Below are positions 7,847 through 15,323 of a stretch of 64,000 bases of DNA, piece after piece (the stretch's first letter is position 1; each line of letters begins with the position of its first letter). The position numbers and the translations under genes were made by a program. The stretch is from NCBI RefSeq assembly GCF_024172085.1, contig NZ_JAMZDZ010000001.1:5580001-5644000 (forward strand), read 5' to 3'. The DNA is from Hamadaea flava. Lineage in GTDB: Bacteria > Actinomycetota > Actinomycetes > Mycobacteriales > Micromonosporaceae. The notes beneath the pieces are model-generated. The model was given only the letters and a program-made list of their open reading frames with translations, did no database searches and was not told the DNA's origin.

Positions 7847-8209
7847 TCAGCTCGGCTTGGCGTACGTCGCGATCTCGCCGAAGTCCAGGGCGATGCACGC
7901 CTCGTTGCCGATCACCTCGGCGTCATGGCCGGGCAGGACGAAAGCCACCTCACCCGGTGTCAGCTCCTGCTCGGAACCGTCCTTCATATGGACGACCATC
8001 CGGCCCTGCAACAGGTAGATGAGGTGCTGTACCTCGCATAACTCGGTACCAGCGAGCGGCTTGACGTTCTTCGACCACTTCCAGCCGGGTTCGAACGTCC
8101 CCCGTGCGACCGGCTTGCCCCCGAGCATCACGATGTCGGCCATCCCGTTGCCCTGGAAGGGCCGGGTCTCGTCGGGCTTCTCGAACGACTTCACTTCGAT
8201 GGTGTTCAT
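7847..8209 (-). CDS. Cupin-domain protein
   Basis: The 120-residue protein is a single beta-barrel cupin: the first motif is around ELCEVQHLIYLLQGRMVV and the second around LTPGEVAFVLPGHDAEVIG. It resembles small cupins of actinobacteria that share the opening FEKPDETRPF. The metal-binding His set is incomplete, so it may bind a ligand without catalysis. ATG 8209 is preceded by GGGGTGA at suitable distance; an upstream in-frame GTG at 8218 is less well placed. Convergent with the VOC gene. Confidence 0.82.
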   Translation of the reverse strand: MNTIEVKSFEKPDETRPFQGNGMADIVMLGGKPVARGTFEPGWKWSKNVKPLAGTELCEVQHLIYLLQGRMVVHMKDGSEQELTPGEVAFVLPGHDAEVIGNEACIALDFGEIATYAKPS

Positions 8210-8305
8210 GCAGGTCACCCCCGTTCGATTTCTTCCAGCGTACGGCGGATTCCGGGGCGAAATCCGGCGATTGCCGGAGGCAACCGTTTTCCCGATTCGA
8301 CCCCG

Positions 8306-10138
8306 TCACGGGGTGACGGTGGGTCCCGCGGAGGGGCTGCGGCTCGGGCTCTTCGAGACCTTCGGCGACGGCGACGAGCTGGGGCTGACCGACTGCGACG
8401 GCGAGGTCGTGACCGTCGGTCCCTCCCACAGGGTGAAATCGGTGAACATCACCGAGTACGCCGATTTGGCCGTCCCGAGCTGGTAGATCCCCATCGCCAC
8501 CGAACCGGAGTCCAATTGTGACAGTGGCCGGGCGCCTTGCGGGCGGCCGTTGAGGGTCAGCGAGACGCGATCGGCGTCGACGACCATCTCGACGTTGATC
8601 GGCACGTTCACGGCCAGCGACGTCCCGGCCGGCTGCGGCCAGTCGTTGACCTTCACCGAGGTCCACTTCCCGCCCGGCTTGGCGGGCGGCCGGTAGTCGT
8701 ACAGGGTCACCGAATCCGGGCACAACCTGATCGCGTACCCGCCGGTCTTGGGAGAGAAGCGGAACCACAACGCGGCGCAGGTCTTCGGCGTGCCCAGGGT
8801 GAGGCGGACGCCGACCGCGACGTCACGGGCGTCGCGGGGCGGATTGATGTGGCATTGCGCGACGCCGGTGTTCGTGGCGGCGGTGTAGCCCTCAGAGCTG
8901 AACTTGCACGCGGTGCTTTCCTGCCAGTACTGCGGGGCCGTGAGCGCGCTCGGCGGAATGATCTCGTACCAGCCGAGGGGTGCCTTGAGCTGGGGAAGCG
9001 GGTCGGCGGTGGGGGAGACGGTGGGCAACGGAGAATCCGCCACCGACACGACGGCCGACGGGGAGGGCGTGGGCGTGCTCGGGGTGTTGGCGTTCGCGTC
9101 GGTCTTCTTGAGCAGATAGCTGGAGAAGAACACGCCGCCGGCGGCGAGCAGCGCGACCGAGGCGAGCCCGGCGACGAGCACGAGCGACCGGCGTCGCCGC
9201 GTCGAGACGACCATCGGACCGGTGTCCTCGCCGTCGCCGAGGAGGCCGAGCGAGGTGGGCTCCATGGCCTGGGCGGCGGCGGCCGGACGGAGGACGTCCT
9301 TGGAGACGTGCGAGGTCGCGCCGAGCGAGACCAGTCGATCCAGCAGCTCACGAGCGGTCGGCCGGGCGGCCGGATCCTTCTGGAGGGTCTGCGCCACGAC
9401 GTCGCGCAACGCCGCGCCCACGCCGTCGAGGTTCGGCTCCTCGGACAAGATCCGCACGGCGGTGGCGGCCGGGGTGTCACCGCCGAACGGGGTGTGCCCG
9501 GTCGCGGCGTAGACCATGACCGCGCCCCAGGCGAAGACGTCGGCGGCGGGGGAGATCGGCCGGTCCGTCGGCCCCAGCCGCTCCGGCGCGATGTACGGGA
9601 TGGTGCCCATGACCTGGTCGGTCTGGGTGAGCTGGGTCCCGTCGGTGCTGGTCCGCGCCAGGCCGAAGTCGATCACCTTGACGCCGCCGCGAGGCAGCAG
9701 CACGTTGGCCGGTTTGAGGTCGCGGTGGATGACGCCGGAGTTGTGGATGGCGGTCAGCGCGGTCGCCATGCCGATGCCCAGCGAGTGCAGGGCGGCCCCG
9801 GACACCGGGCCGGACTCGCGGACGATCTCGGACAACGTCGGACCGTCGACGTACTCGACGACCAGGTAGGGCGGCTCGTGCTCGGGGTCGGCGTCGAGCA
9901 CCTCGGCAGTGCAGAACGGCGGGACGTTCTTCGCCCGCTCCACTTCCCCACTGAACCGCGCCCGGAACTCGGGCTGATCGAGCAGGTGATCCTGGATGAC
10001 CTTGAGCGCGACCTTCTGCCCGGTCGTCGACTCAGCCAGGAAGACCGTGCCCATCCCACCCTGGCCCAGACGCCCCAGCAGCTTGTATCCGGCGATTTCC
10101 ACCACATCGCCCGGACGTAGCGCCTGAACGCCTGACAT
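8306..10138 (-). CDS. Receptor-like Ser/Thr protein kinase with extracellular LamG-like domain
   Basis: The 610-residue kinase has an N-terminal Hanks domain: glycine loop LGQGGMGTVF, catalytic lysine in VALKVI, HRDLKPANVLL, DFGLA and APERLG. A basic stretch RRRR precedes a single membrane helix near residues 330-355. Outside the membrane a Thr/Pro-rich stalk leads to a roughly 180-residue domain resembling the concanavalin/LamG-like fold of DUF1080 proteins, with a pattern WFRFSPKTGGYAIRLC and VDADRVSLTLNGR, and then a Ser/Pro tail. No PASTA repeats are present, so the sensed ligand may be a glycan. ATG 10138 follows GGGGAGGAAAG. Confidence 0.9.
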   Translation of the reverse strand: MSGVQALRPGDVVEIAGYKLLGRLGQGGMGTVFLAESTTGQKVALKVIQDHLLDQPEFRARFSGEVERAKNVPPFCTAEVLDADPEHEPPYLVVEYVDGPTLSEIVRESGPVSGAALHSLGIGMATALTAIHNSGVIHRDLKPANVLLPRGGVKVIDFGLARTSTDGTQLTQTDQVMGTIPYIAPERLGPTDRPISPAADVFAWGAVMVYAATGHTPFGGDTPAATAVRILSEEPNLDGVGAALRDVVAQTLQKDPAARPTARELLDRLVSLGATSHVSKDVLRPAAAAQAMEPTSLGLLGDGEDTGPMVVSTRRRRSLVLVAGLASVALLAAGGVFFSSYLLKKTDANANTPSTPTPSPSAVVSVADSPLPTVSPTADPLPQLKAPLGWYEIIPPSALTAPQYWQESTACKFSSEGYTAATNTGVAQCHINPPRDARDVAVGVRLTLGTPKTCAALWFRFSPKTGGYAIRLCPDSVTLYDYRPPAKPGGKWTSVKVNDWPQPAGTSLAVNVPINVEMVVDADRVSLTLNGRPQGARPLSQLDSGSVAMGIYQLGTAKSAYSVMFTDFTLWEGPTVTTSPSQSVSPSSSPSPKVSKSPSRSPSAGPTVTP

Positions 10139-10214
10139 GTTCTTTCCTCCCCGCGAGACTGCGACAGCATGCCACTTGCGGCGGTCGGCGTAAATCACCC
10201 TTCAGGCACAGCCG

Positions 10215-10227
10215 ACACATATTGTGT
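10215..10227. promoter_or_regulatory. 13-bp palindrome upstream of the P450 gene
   Basis: ACACA-TAT-TGTGT lies 20 bases before the P450 start and 76 bases from the divergent kinase start. A related half site, GTGACACAC, follows. It may be a repressor operator or overlap a promoter; the binding protein is unknown. Confidence 0.4.
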
Positions 10228-10247
10228 GCCGTGACACACTCGGGACT

Positions 10248-11423
10248 ATGACATCGACGGCCGCCAACCCTCACGAAACCCTCGCCCACCTGCGGCAATC
10301 CAGTCCAGCCCACCAGATTCCCATCGGACCCACCGCAGTCGGCTGGCTGATCACGCGGTACGCCGACGTGAAGCGCGCGCTGAACGACCCACGACTGTCC
10401 AAGCAGGCATTGTCCCAGCGCACCAACGGCGGCTCCCCGTTCCCAGTCGACGTACGCAAGGCGATGAGCGAGCACATGCTCAACTTCGACCCGCCCGAGC
10501 ACACCCGGCTGCGCCGCCTGGTCTCAGCGTCCTTCACCGCCCGCCGCGTGGAAGCGCTGCGACCGCGGATCGAACAGCTCACCGACGACCTGCTCGCCGG
10601 GCTCGACGGCCGCGACACCGTGGACCTCATCGACGACTTCGCTTTCCCGTTGCCGTTCACCGTCATCTGCGAGCTGATCGGCGTACCGGAGATCGACCGG
10701 GAGGCGTTCCGCGGCTGGTCGAACACCATGGTGGCCGGACCGGCGGCGCCGCCGGAACAGATGTATCAGGCGGTCGCGGCCACGGCGGACTACGTGGCGG
10801 ACCTCATCGGCCGCAAGCGCGCCGAACCCGACGACGCGCTGCTCAGCAGCCTGATCCAGGCCAGCGACGCGGGTGCGGGACTGACCGCCGACGAGCTGAG
10901 CTCGGTGGTGTTCCTGCTCCTGCTGGCCGGGCACGAGACCACCGTCAACCTGATCGGCAACGCGGTCTACGTGCTGCTCCAGCGCCCGTCAATGGCCGCG
11001 GACCTGCGAGCGGACCCCACGCTGGTGCCGGACGCGATCGAAGAGATCCTGCGATACGAAAGCCCGGTGAAGTCCTCGACACTCCGGCTGACCACCGAAC
11101 CCGTCACCTACGGCGACATCACGATCCCCGCCGACGAGATCGTCATCATCTCGCTGCTGTCGGCGAACCGCGACGGTGACGCGTTCATCGCCGCCGACGA
11201 ATTCGACCCCACCCGGACCGACGCCGGCGGCCACGTCGCCTTCGGCCACGGCATCCACTACTGCCTCGGCGCCCCGCTCGCCCGGCTCGAAAGCCAGATC
11301 GCGGTGTCCGCGCTGCTCCGACGCTATCCCGAATTGCGTTCGGCGGTTCCGCTCGACGAGCTCGACTGGCGGCCGGGGATCCTCATGCACGGGGTCACTC
11401 GGTTGCCGGTAACGCTCCGCTGA
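10248..11423 (+). CDS. Cytochrome P450
   Basis: The 391-residue soluble bacterial P450 has all core motifs: the oxygen-binding I-helix AGHETT near residue 227, the K-helix EEILRYES (ExxR), and the heme loop FGHGIHYCLGAPLAR with the iron-ligating Cys at about 340. Such CYP105/107-like enzymes hydroxylate small molecules using external ferredoxin and reductase, neither of which is encoded here. The first residues MTSTAANPHETLAHLR give a normal N-terminus; an earlier in-frame ATG at 10224 overlaps the palindrome and is less likely. Substrate is unknown. Confidence 0.92.
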   Translation: MTSTAANPHETLAHLRQSSPAHQIPIGPTAVGWLITRYADVKRALNDPRLSKQALSQRTNGGSPFPVDVRKAMSEHMLNFDPPEHTRLRRLVSASFTARRVEALRPRIEQLTDDLLAGLDGRDTVDLIDDFAFPLPFTVICELIGVPEIDREAFRGWSNTMVAGPAAPPEQMYQAVAATADYVADLIGRKRAEPDDALLSSLIQASDAGAGLTADELSSVVFLLLLAGHETTVNLIGNAVYVLLQRPSMAADLRADPTLVPDAIEEILRYESPVKSSTLRLTTEPVTYGDITIPADEIVIISLLSANRDGDAFIAADEFDPTRTDAGGHVAFGHGIHYCLGAPLARLESQIAVSALLRRYPELRSAVPLDELDWRPGILMHGVTRLPVTLR

Positions 11424-11430
11424 CCCCGCC

Positions 11431-11482
11431 GCCCCTCCCACCCTGCCACCGCCGCGCGGCGGGCGGCGGGTGGGCGAGGGGC
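11431..11482. terminator. Long GC-rich hairpin after the P450 gene
   Basis: GCCCCTCCCACCC pairs with GGGTGGGCGAGGGGC with small bulges, and an inner CCGCCG/CGGCGG extends the stem. It starts 7 bases after the P450 stop and separates it from the next gene. Confidence 0.6.
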
Positions 11483-11522
11483 AGGGGGCAACGGATCGGG
11501 GGGTCTGGGGCGTTCCCCTGGC

Positions 11523-12254
11523 ATGGAGCTGCGTCTGTCTGCGGCGGATCTCGGCCGCGTCACCGTCGCGCAAGGGGCCGATCCCGAGCTGGAGTACCAG
11601 CTCAGCCTGAGGATGTTGCGCCGCCCGTCGTTGCCGTGCTTCGTCGACTGGCATGGCGAGATGGCGCAGCGGTTCCGGTATCGGGAGTTGACCGACCGCG
11701 CGGGGTATGAGCGCACCGCGATCGAGCCGTATTGGGATCGCATCGAGAAGTTCGTCGCGGCGGAGCGGGTTCGGCTCGGCCGCACGGTGCTCGACGGCGG
11801 CTTGGACGGCCTGCTCAGCACGCTGCATCCGGAGGTTCGCTGGGCACCGCCGTCGTTGCGGGTCACCGGGCCCGACGAAGTGGTGGCCGGCGAGGGCGGG
11901 TTGCTGGTGCAGCCGTCGGTCTTCGTCGGGCACCATCCGATGCTCGTGCGCCGCAAAGGACAGGCCGTCCTGGTCCAACCGGTGAGCTGTGAGCTGGAGG
12001 ATCAGGCGGATGAGCAGCTCGGCGCGCTCATGGGGCGTACCCGGGCGAAGTTGGTCAAAATCCTGATGCTCGCGGGTGGTGCGACGACCACGCAGCTCGC
12101 GCGCCGCGCGGATCTGTCGCTGGCCGCGGTCAGCCAGCACGTCGCCGTGCTGCGGGCGGTCGGGCTCGTGGTCACCCAGAACGCCGGCCGCGAGCGGTGC
12201 CATCTACTCACGCCGGCGGGCGCGCGACTCGTCGAGCGTCCCGCCTGTTCCTGA
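11523..12254 (+). CDS. ArsR-type winged-helix regulator with DUF5937-like N-terminal half
   Basis: The 243-residue protein has a C-terminal winged helix: TRAKLVKILMLAGGATTTQL, then SLAAVSQHVAVLRAVGLVV as recognition helix and start of the wing. Its N-terminal half (LRLSAADLGRVTVAQGADP and AIEPYWDRIEKFVAAERVR) is the ligand or dimer domain seen in a class of actinobacterial ArsR-like proteins of about 320 residues. This copy is about 80 residues shorter, missing a central segment. No cysteine metal site is visible. It stands alone between the P450 and GH36 genes, with no clear target. Confidence 0.78.
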   Translation: MELRLSAADLGRVTVAQGADPELEYQLSLRMLRRPSLPCFVDWHGEMAQRFRYRELTDRAGYERTAIEPYWDRIEKFVAAERVRLGRTVLDGGLDGLLSTLHPEVRWAPPSLRVTGPDEVVAGEGGLLVQPSVFVGHHPMLVRRKGQAVLVQPVSCELEDQADEQLGALMGRTRAKLVKILMLAGGATTTQLARRADLSLAAVSQHVAVLRAVGLVVTQNAGRERCHLLTPAGARLVERPACS

Positions 12255-12280
12255 CTTGTACGCCGAGAGCAGGGCCCGGA

Positions 12281-12286
12281 TATCCT
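12281..12286 (+). promoter_or_regulatory. -10 box for a leaderless GH36 gene
   Basis: TATCCT ends 7 bases before ATG 12294 and no Shine-Dalgarno sequence is present. Confidence 0.5.
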
Positions 12287-12293
12287 CGCCGTC

Positions 12294-14417
12294 ATGACCT
12301 TGGTGTGCCTGCGGGCGAACGACTCGGCGCTGGTGCTGGACGTGTCCGGCCCGAAGCTGCCGCGCGTGCTGCATTGGGGGGCCGACCCGGGATCGCTGGA
12401 GGGTTTCGCGCTCGCGACGCAGCCGTTCGCGTTGCAGGTCGACGAGCCGATGCCGATCACGTTGCTGCCCGCGCAGGCCGACGGCTGGCTGGGGCGGCCG
12501 GGGCTGGCCGGGCACCGCGACGGCACGTGGCCGTTCCAGCGGTTGACGCTGACCGGTGACCCTCAGGTCGAGGTCGACCCGGCCGGTGGCGGCCGGATCG
12601 TGGTCGAGTCCGCCGACGCGGCAGCCGGGATCCAAGTCGTCAGCGAGCTGTTGCTGAGCCCGCAAGGCGTTGTGCGAGTCCGGCATACGGTGACGAATTC
12701 GGGCGACGGCGTCTGGACACTCGACCGGCTCGAAGCACTGCTTCCGGTGCCGGGGCAGGCCCGGGAGCTGCTCGACTTCAGCGGCCGCTGGCCACGGGAG
12801 AAGCAGCCGCAGCGGTCGGAGTTCCAGCACGGCTCCCACGTACGTGAGAACCGCCGGGGGCATACCGGGCACGACGCGACGGGCCTGCTCATCGCGGGCA
12901 CACCGGGCTTCGGCTTCCGGAGCGGCGAAGTCTGGGGCGTCCACATCGGATGGAGCGGCGACCACGTCCACGCCGCCGAACGGTTCGCCGAAGGCGTGAG
13001 CCTGCTCGGCGGCGGTGAACTGCTCCTGCCCGGGGAGGCACGTCTCGCGCCGGGAGAGGTGTACGCGAGTCCTTGGGCGTACTTCGTCTATTCGGCGGCC
13101 GGACTCGACGGGTTGAGCAGTGCTCTCCATCGGGAACTGCGCGCCCGGCCGAGCCATCCGCACAGTGCTCGTCCGGTCGTGTTGAACACCTGGGAGGCCG
13201 TCTACTTCGACCACCGGCTCGACCGGCTGACGGCGTTGGCCGACGTCGCGGCCCGGATCGGGGTGGAACGTTTCGTCCTGGACGACGGCTGGTTCCTCGG
13301 CCGCCGGGACGACAAAGCCGGCCTGGGCGACTGGTATGTCGACCCCGAGGTCTGGCCGAACGGTCTGCACCCTCTCGTCGACCACGTACGCGGGCTGGGG
13401 CTGCAAGTCGGGCTGTGGTTCGAGCCGGAGATGGTGAACCCGCGGTCCCGGCTGGCCGAGGAGCACCCCGACTGGGTCCTCGCCACCCCGGGTCGCTGGC
13501 CGGTGCTCGCCCGGAACCAGGTCGTCCTCGACGTCGCCCACCCCGACGCGTACGCGTACCTGCTCGACCGCATCTCGTCGCTGGTGACCGAGTACGGCAT
13601 CGACTACATCAAGTGGGATCACAACCGGGACCTCGTCGAGGCCGTGCACGCCGGGCGAGCGGGCGTACGCGCTCAGACGCTGGCCGTCTACAGCCTGCTC
13701 GCCGAGGTACGCCGACGCCACCCGAAGCTGGAGATCGAGTCCTGCTCGGGCGGGGGCGCGCGGATCGACTTCGGGATCCTGGAGCACACCGACCGGGTCT
13801 GGACCTCCGACACCAACGACGCCCTGGAGCGCCAGGCGATCCAGCGCTGGACCGGTCTTCTGCTGCCGCCGGAGCTGATGGGGGCGCACATCGGCCCGCC
13901 GCACGCGCACACCACCGGCCGGTACGCCGACCTGCCGTTCCGGGCGGCCACCGCCCTCTTCGGCCACGCCGGCCTGGAGTGGGACCTGACCTCGCTCAGC
14001 GAGGCCGAGCTGGCGCAGCTGACCGCGTGGATCACGCTCTACAAGCGACTGCGGCCGCTGCTGCACACCGGCGACGTCGTCCGGGCCGACCATCCCGATC
14101 CGGCCGCCTGGCTGCACGGCGTCGTCGCGGCCGACGGCGCGCACGCGGTCTATTGCTACGCCCAGCTCACCGCGCCGCTCGACCTCGCGCCTCCGGCGCT
14201 GCGGCTGCCGGGCCTCGACCCCGCGCGGACGTACGAGGTCCGGGTACTACCCGAAGTCAGCGTGGAACTGGGCGGATCCGCCCGTAACCCGGCCTGGCGC
14301 GACGGCGTCACCGCCTCCGGAGCGATGCTCTCGACGGTCGGCCTGCGGGCTCCCCGCCTGAACCCCGCCGAGTCCCTAGTCCTAGAACTCCACCCCGTTG
14401 TTTCCCGCCGATCATGA
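12294..14417 (+). CDS. Alpha-galactosidase, GH36
   Basis: This 707-residue cytoplasmic enzyme (no signal peptide) is a retaining GH36 alpha-galactosidase that releases terminal alpha-galactose from oligosaccharides such as raffinose or galactosylated hemicellulose fragments. The N-terminal beta-supersandwich leads to the (beta/alpha)8 barrel. Asp442 in YIKWDHNRD is the nucleophile and Asp506 in VWTSDTNDA the acid/base. VLDDGWF and GLWFEPEMVNP are also present. Length fits the family. The stop codon TGA lies inside the left arm of a family A palindromic repeat, so the repeat sets the C-terminal residues. Confidence 0.93.
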   Translation: MTLVCLRANDSALVLDVSGPKLPRVLHWGADPGSLEGFALATQPFALQVDEPMPITLLPAQADGWLGRPGLAGHRDGTWPFQRLTLTGDPQVEVDPAGGGRIVVESADAAAGIQVVSELLLSPQGVVRVRHTVTNSGDGVWTLDRLEALLPVPGQARELLDFSGRWPREKQPQRSEFQHGSHVRENRRGHTGHDATGLLIAGTPGFGFRSGEVWGVHIGWSGDHVHAAERFAEGVSLLGGGELLLPGEARLAPGEVYASPWAYFVYSAAGLDGLSSALHRELRARPSHPHSARPVVLNTWEAVYFDHRLDRLTALADVAARIGVERFVLDDGWFLGRRDDKAGLGDWYVDPEVWPNGLHPLVDHVRGLGLQVGLWFEPEMVNPRSRLAEEHPDWVLATPGRWPVLARNQVVLDVAHPDAYAYLLDRISSLVTEYGIDYIKWDHNRDLVEAVHAGRAGVRAQTLAVYSLLAEVRRRHPKLEIESCSGGGARIDFGILEHTDRVWTSDTNDALERQAIQRWTGLLLPPELMGAHIGPPHAHTTGRYADLPFRAATALFGHAGLEWDLTSLSEAELAQLTAWITLYKRLRPLLHTGDVVRADHPDPAAWLHGVVAADGAHAVYCYAQLTAPLDLAPPALRLPGLDPARTYEVRVLPEVSVELGGSARNPAWRDGVTASGAMLSTVGLRAPRLNPAESLVLELHPVVSRRS

Positions 14418-14468
14418 ACTAACGGTCGTGATCAACCGGTGTGTCGCGTCCGCAGCACCATGATCGAC
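14410..14468. repeat. Dispersed palindromic repeat, family A, copy 2
   Basis: It begins GATCATGAACTAACGGTCGT, identical to copy 1, and ends with the arm CCATGATCGAC shared with copy 3; the centre again has CGGTGTGTCG. The arms are less well matched than in the other copies. The repeat overlaps the last codons and supplies the TGA stop of the GH36 gene. Confidence 0.72.
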
Positions 14469-14556
14469 TCCCGGGCGTACTGATCGTCCTGCGGCGGGAG
14501 TGCGCGGGCGAGGGTGGCCCAGGGGGTGAGGGCGGTCGGGGTGGGAGAGTGGACGT

Positions 14557-15054
14557 ATGCGGTACGACCTGGTCGAAGGTGACATCACCGAGCAGCATGT
14601 CGACGTGATCGTGAACGCCGCGAACTCCTCCCTCCTCGGTGGGGGAGGAGTGGATGGGGCGATCCATCGCAAGGGCGGGCCGGAGATCCTCGCCGAATGC
14701 CGGGCCCTGCGCGCCTCGAAGTACGGCCGCGGGCTGCCGACCGGGCAGGCGGTCGCGACCATCGCCGGGAGGTTGCCCGCCCGCTGGGTCGTCCACACGG
14801 TCGGGCCGGTCTACAGCTCTACGGAGGATAGGTCTGCCCTGTTGACCGCCTGCTACACGAACTCCCTGACGGTGGCGGACGGACTGGGCGCTCAAAGCAT
14901 CGCGTTCCCGCTGATCTCGTCGGGCATCTACGGCTGGCCGCTGGAGGACGCCTTCCGCCGGGCGACCGCCGCCATCGAGGCCTTCGAGTCGCGGTCGCTC
15001 ACCGCGGCGAGCCTGGTTCTCTTCGGCCCGGCCGCCCGCCTCCGCACCACCTAA
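14557..15054 (+). CDS. Macro-domain protein (O-acetyl-ADP-ribose deacetylase type)
   Basis: This 165-residue stand-alone macro domain of the MacroD/YmdB type should hydrolyse O-acetyl-ADP-ribose or mono-ADP-ribosyl-carboxylates. It shows the adenosine-site GDIT (residues 8-11), the catalytic segment [19 protein letters not shown] (about 19-37) with the Asn and Asp of this class, and the phosphate loop SSGIYGWP. The neighbouring carbohydrate genes do not suggest a specific partner; no ADP-ribosyltransferase gene is nearby. Confidence 0.9.
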   Translation: MRYDLVEGDITEQHVDVIVNAANSSLLGGGGVDGAIHRKGGPEILAECRALRASKYGRGLPTGQAVATIAGRLPARWVVHTVGPVYSSTEDRSALLTACYTNSLTVADGLGAQSIAFPLISSGIYGWPLEDAFRRATAAIEAFESRSLTAASLVLFGPAARLRTT

Positions 15055-15066
15055 GCCGACGCGCCC

Positions 15067-15190
15067 CCGCCTGAGCGCAGACCCGCCGAGCGCAGACCCG
15101 CCGAGCGCAGACCCGCCTGAGCGCAGACCCGCCTGAGCGCAGACCCGCCTGAGCGCAGACCCGCCGAGCGCAGACCCGCCGAGCGCAGAA
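15067..15190. repeat. Tandem repeat of eight 15/16-base units
   Basis: Eight head-to-tail units alternate between CCGCCTGAGCGCAGAC (16 bases) and CCGCCGAGCGCAGAC (15 bases) in the order 16-15-15-16-16-16-15-15, and only the last unit differs at its final base. The units lie between the macro gene stop and the GH92 promoter. Because unit length varies by one base, the array cannot keep a reading frame. It is probably a slippage-prone minisatellite. Confidence 0.9.
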
Positions 15191-15254
15191 CTACCTGAGT
15201 CGTTGAAGAGAACCGCCTGAGCTGCAAACAAGGTGTCCGGCACGGTTCGGGCTA

Positions 15255-15285
15255 TTGACATATGTCTTCGTAGGGACTTTTCTAT
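15255..15285 (+). promoter_or_regulatory. Likely GH92 promoter
   Basis: TTGACA at 15255-15260 is a consensus -35 box; a weak -10 such as TTTTCT or TTCTAT follows after 17-19 bases. The -35 overlaps a small palindrome, GACATATGTC (15257-15266), whose halves resemble the operator at 15296-15309. Confidence 0.5.
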
Positions 15286-15295
15286 CTCCATTCCA

Positions 15296-15309
15296 TGACA
15301 ACGTTGTCT
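15296..15309. promoter_or_regulatory. LacI-type operator upstream of the GH92 gene
   Basis: TGACAACGTTGTCT differs at only the last base from the perfect palindrome TGACAACGTTGTCA found at 19531-19544 beside a LacI-family gene. It lies just past the predicted -10 and before the Shine-Dalgarno AAAGGAG, an ideal place to block the promoter or elongation. Confidence 0.75.
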
Positions 15310-15323
15310 GAAAGGAGTGGATC

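Noticed and set aside
10248-12254. P450 plus ArsR as part of a secondary-metabolite cluster
   Set aside because: No core biosynthetic gene, ferredoxin or tailoring partners lie nearby.
15067-15190. Possible CRISPR array or a pentapeptide-repeat protein on the minus strand (SALGG-like reading)
   Set aside because: Units abut without spacers and alternate between 15 and 16 bases, so there are no spacer sequences and no constant reading frame; no cas genes are present.
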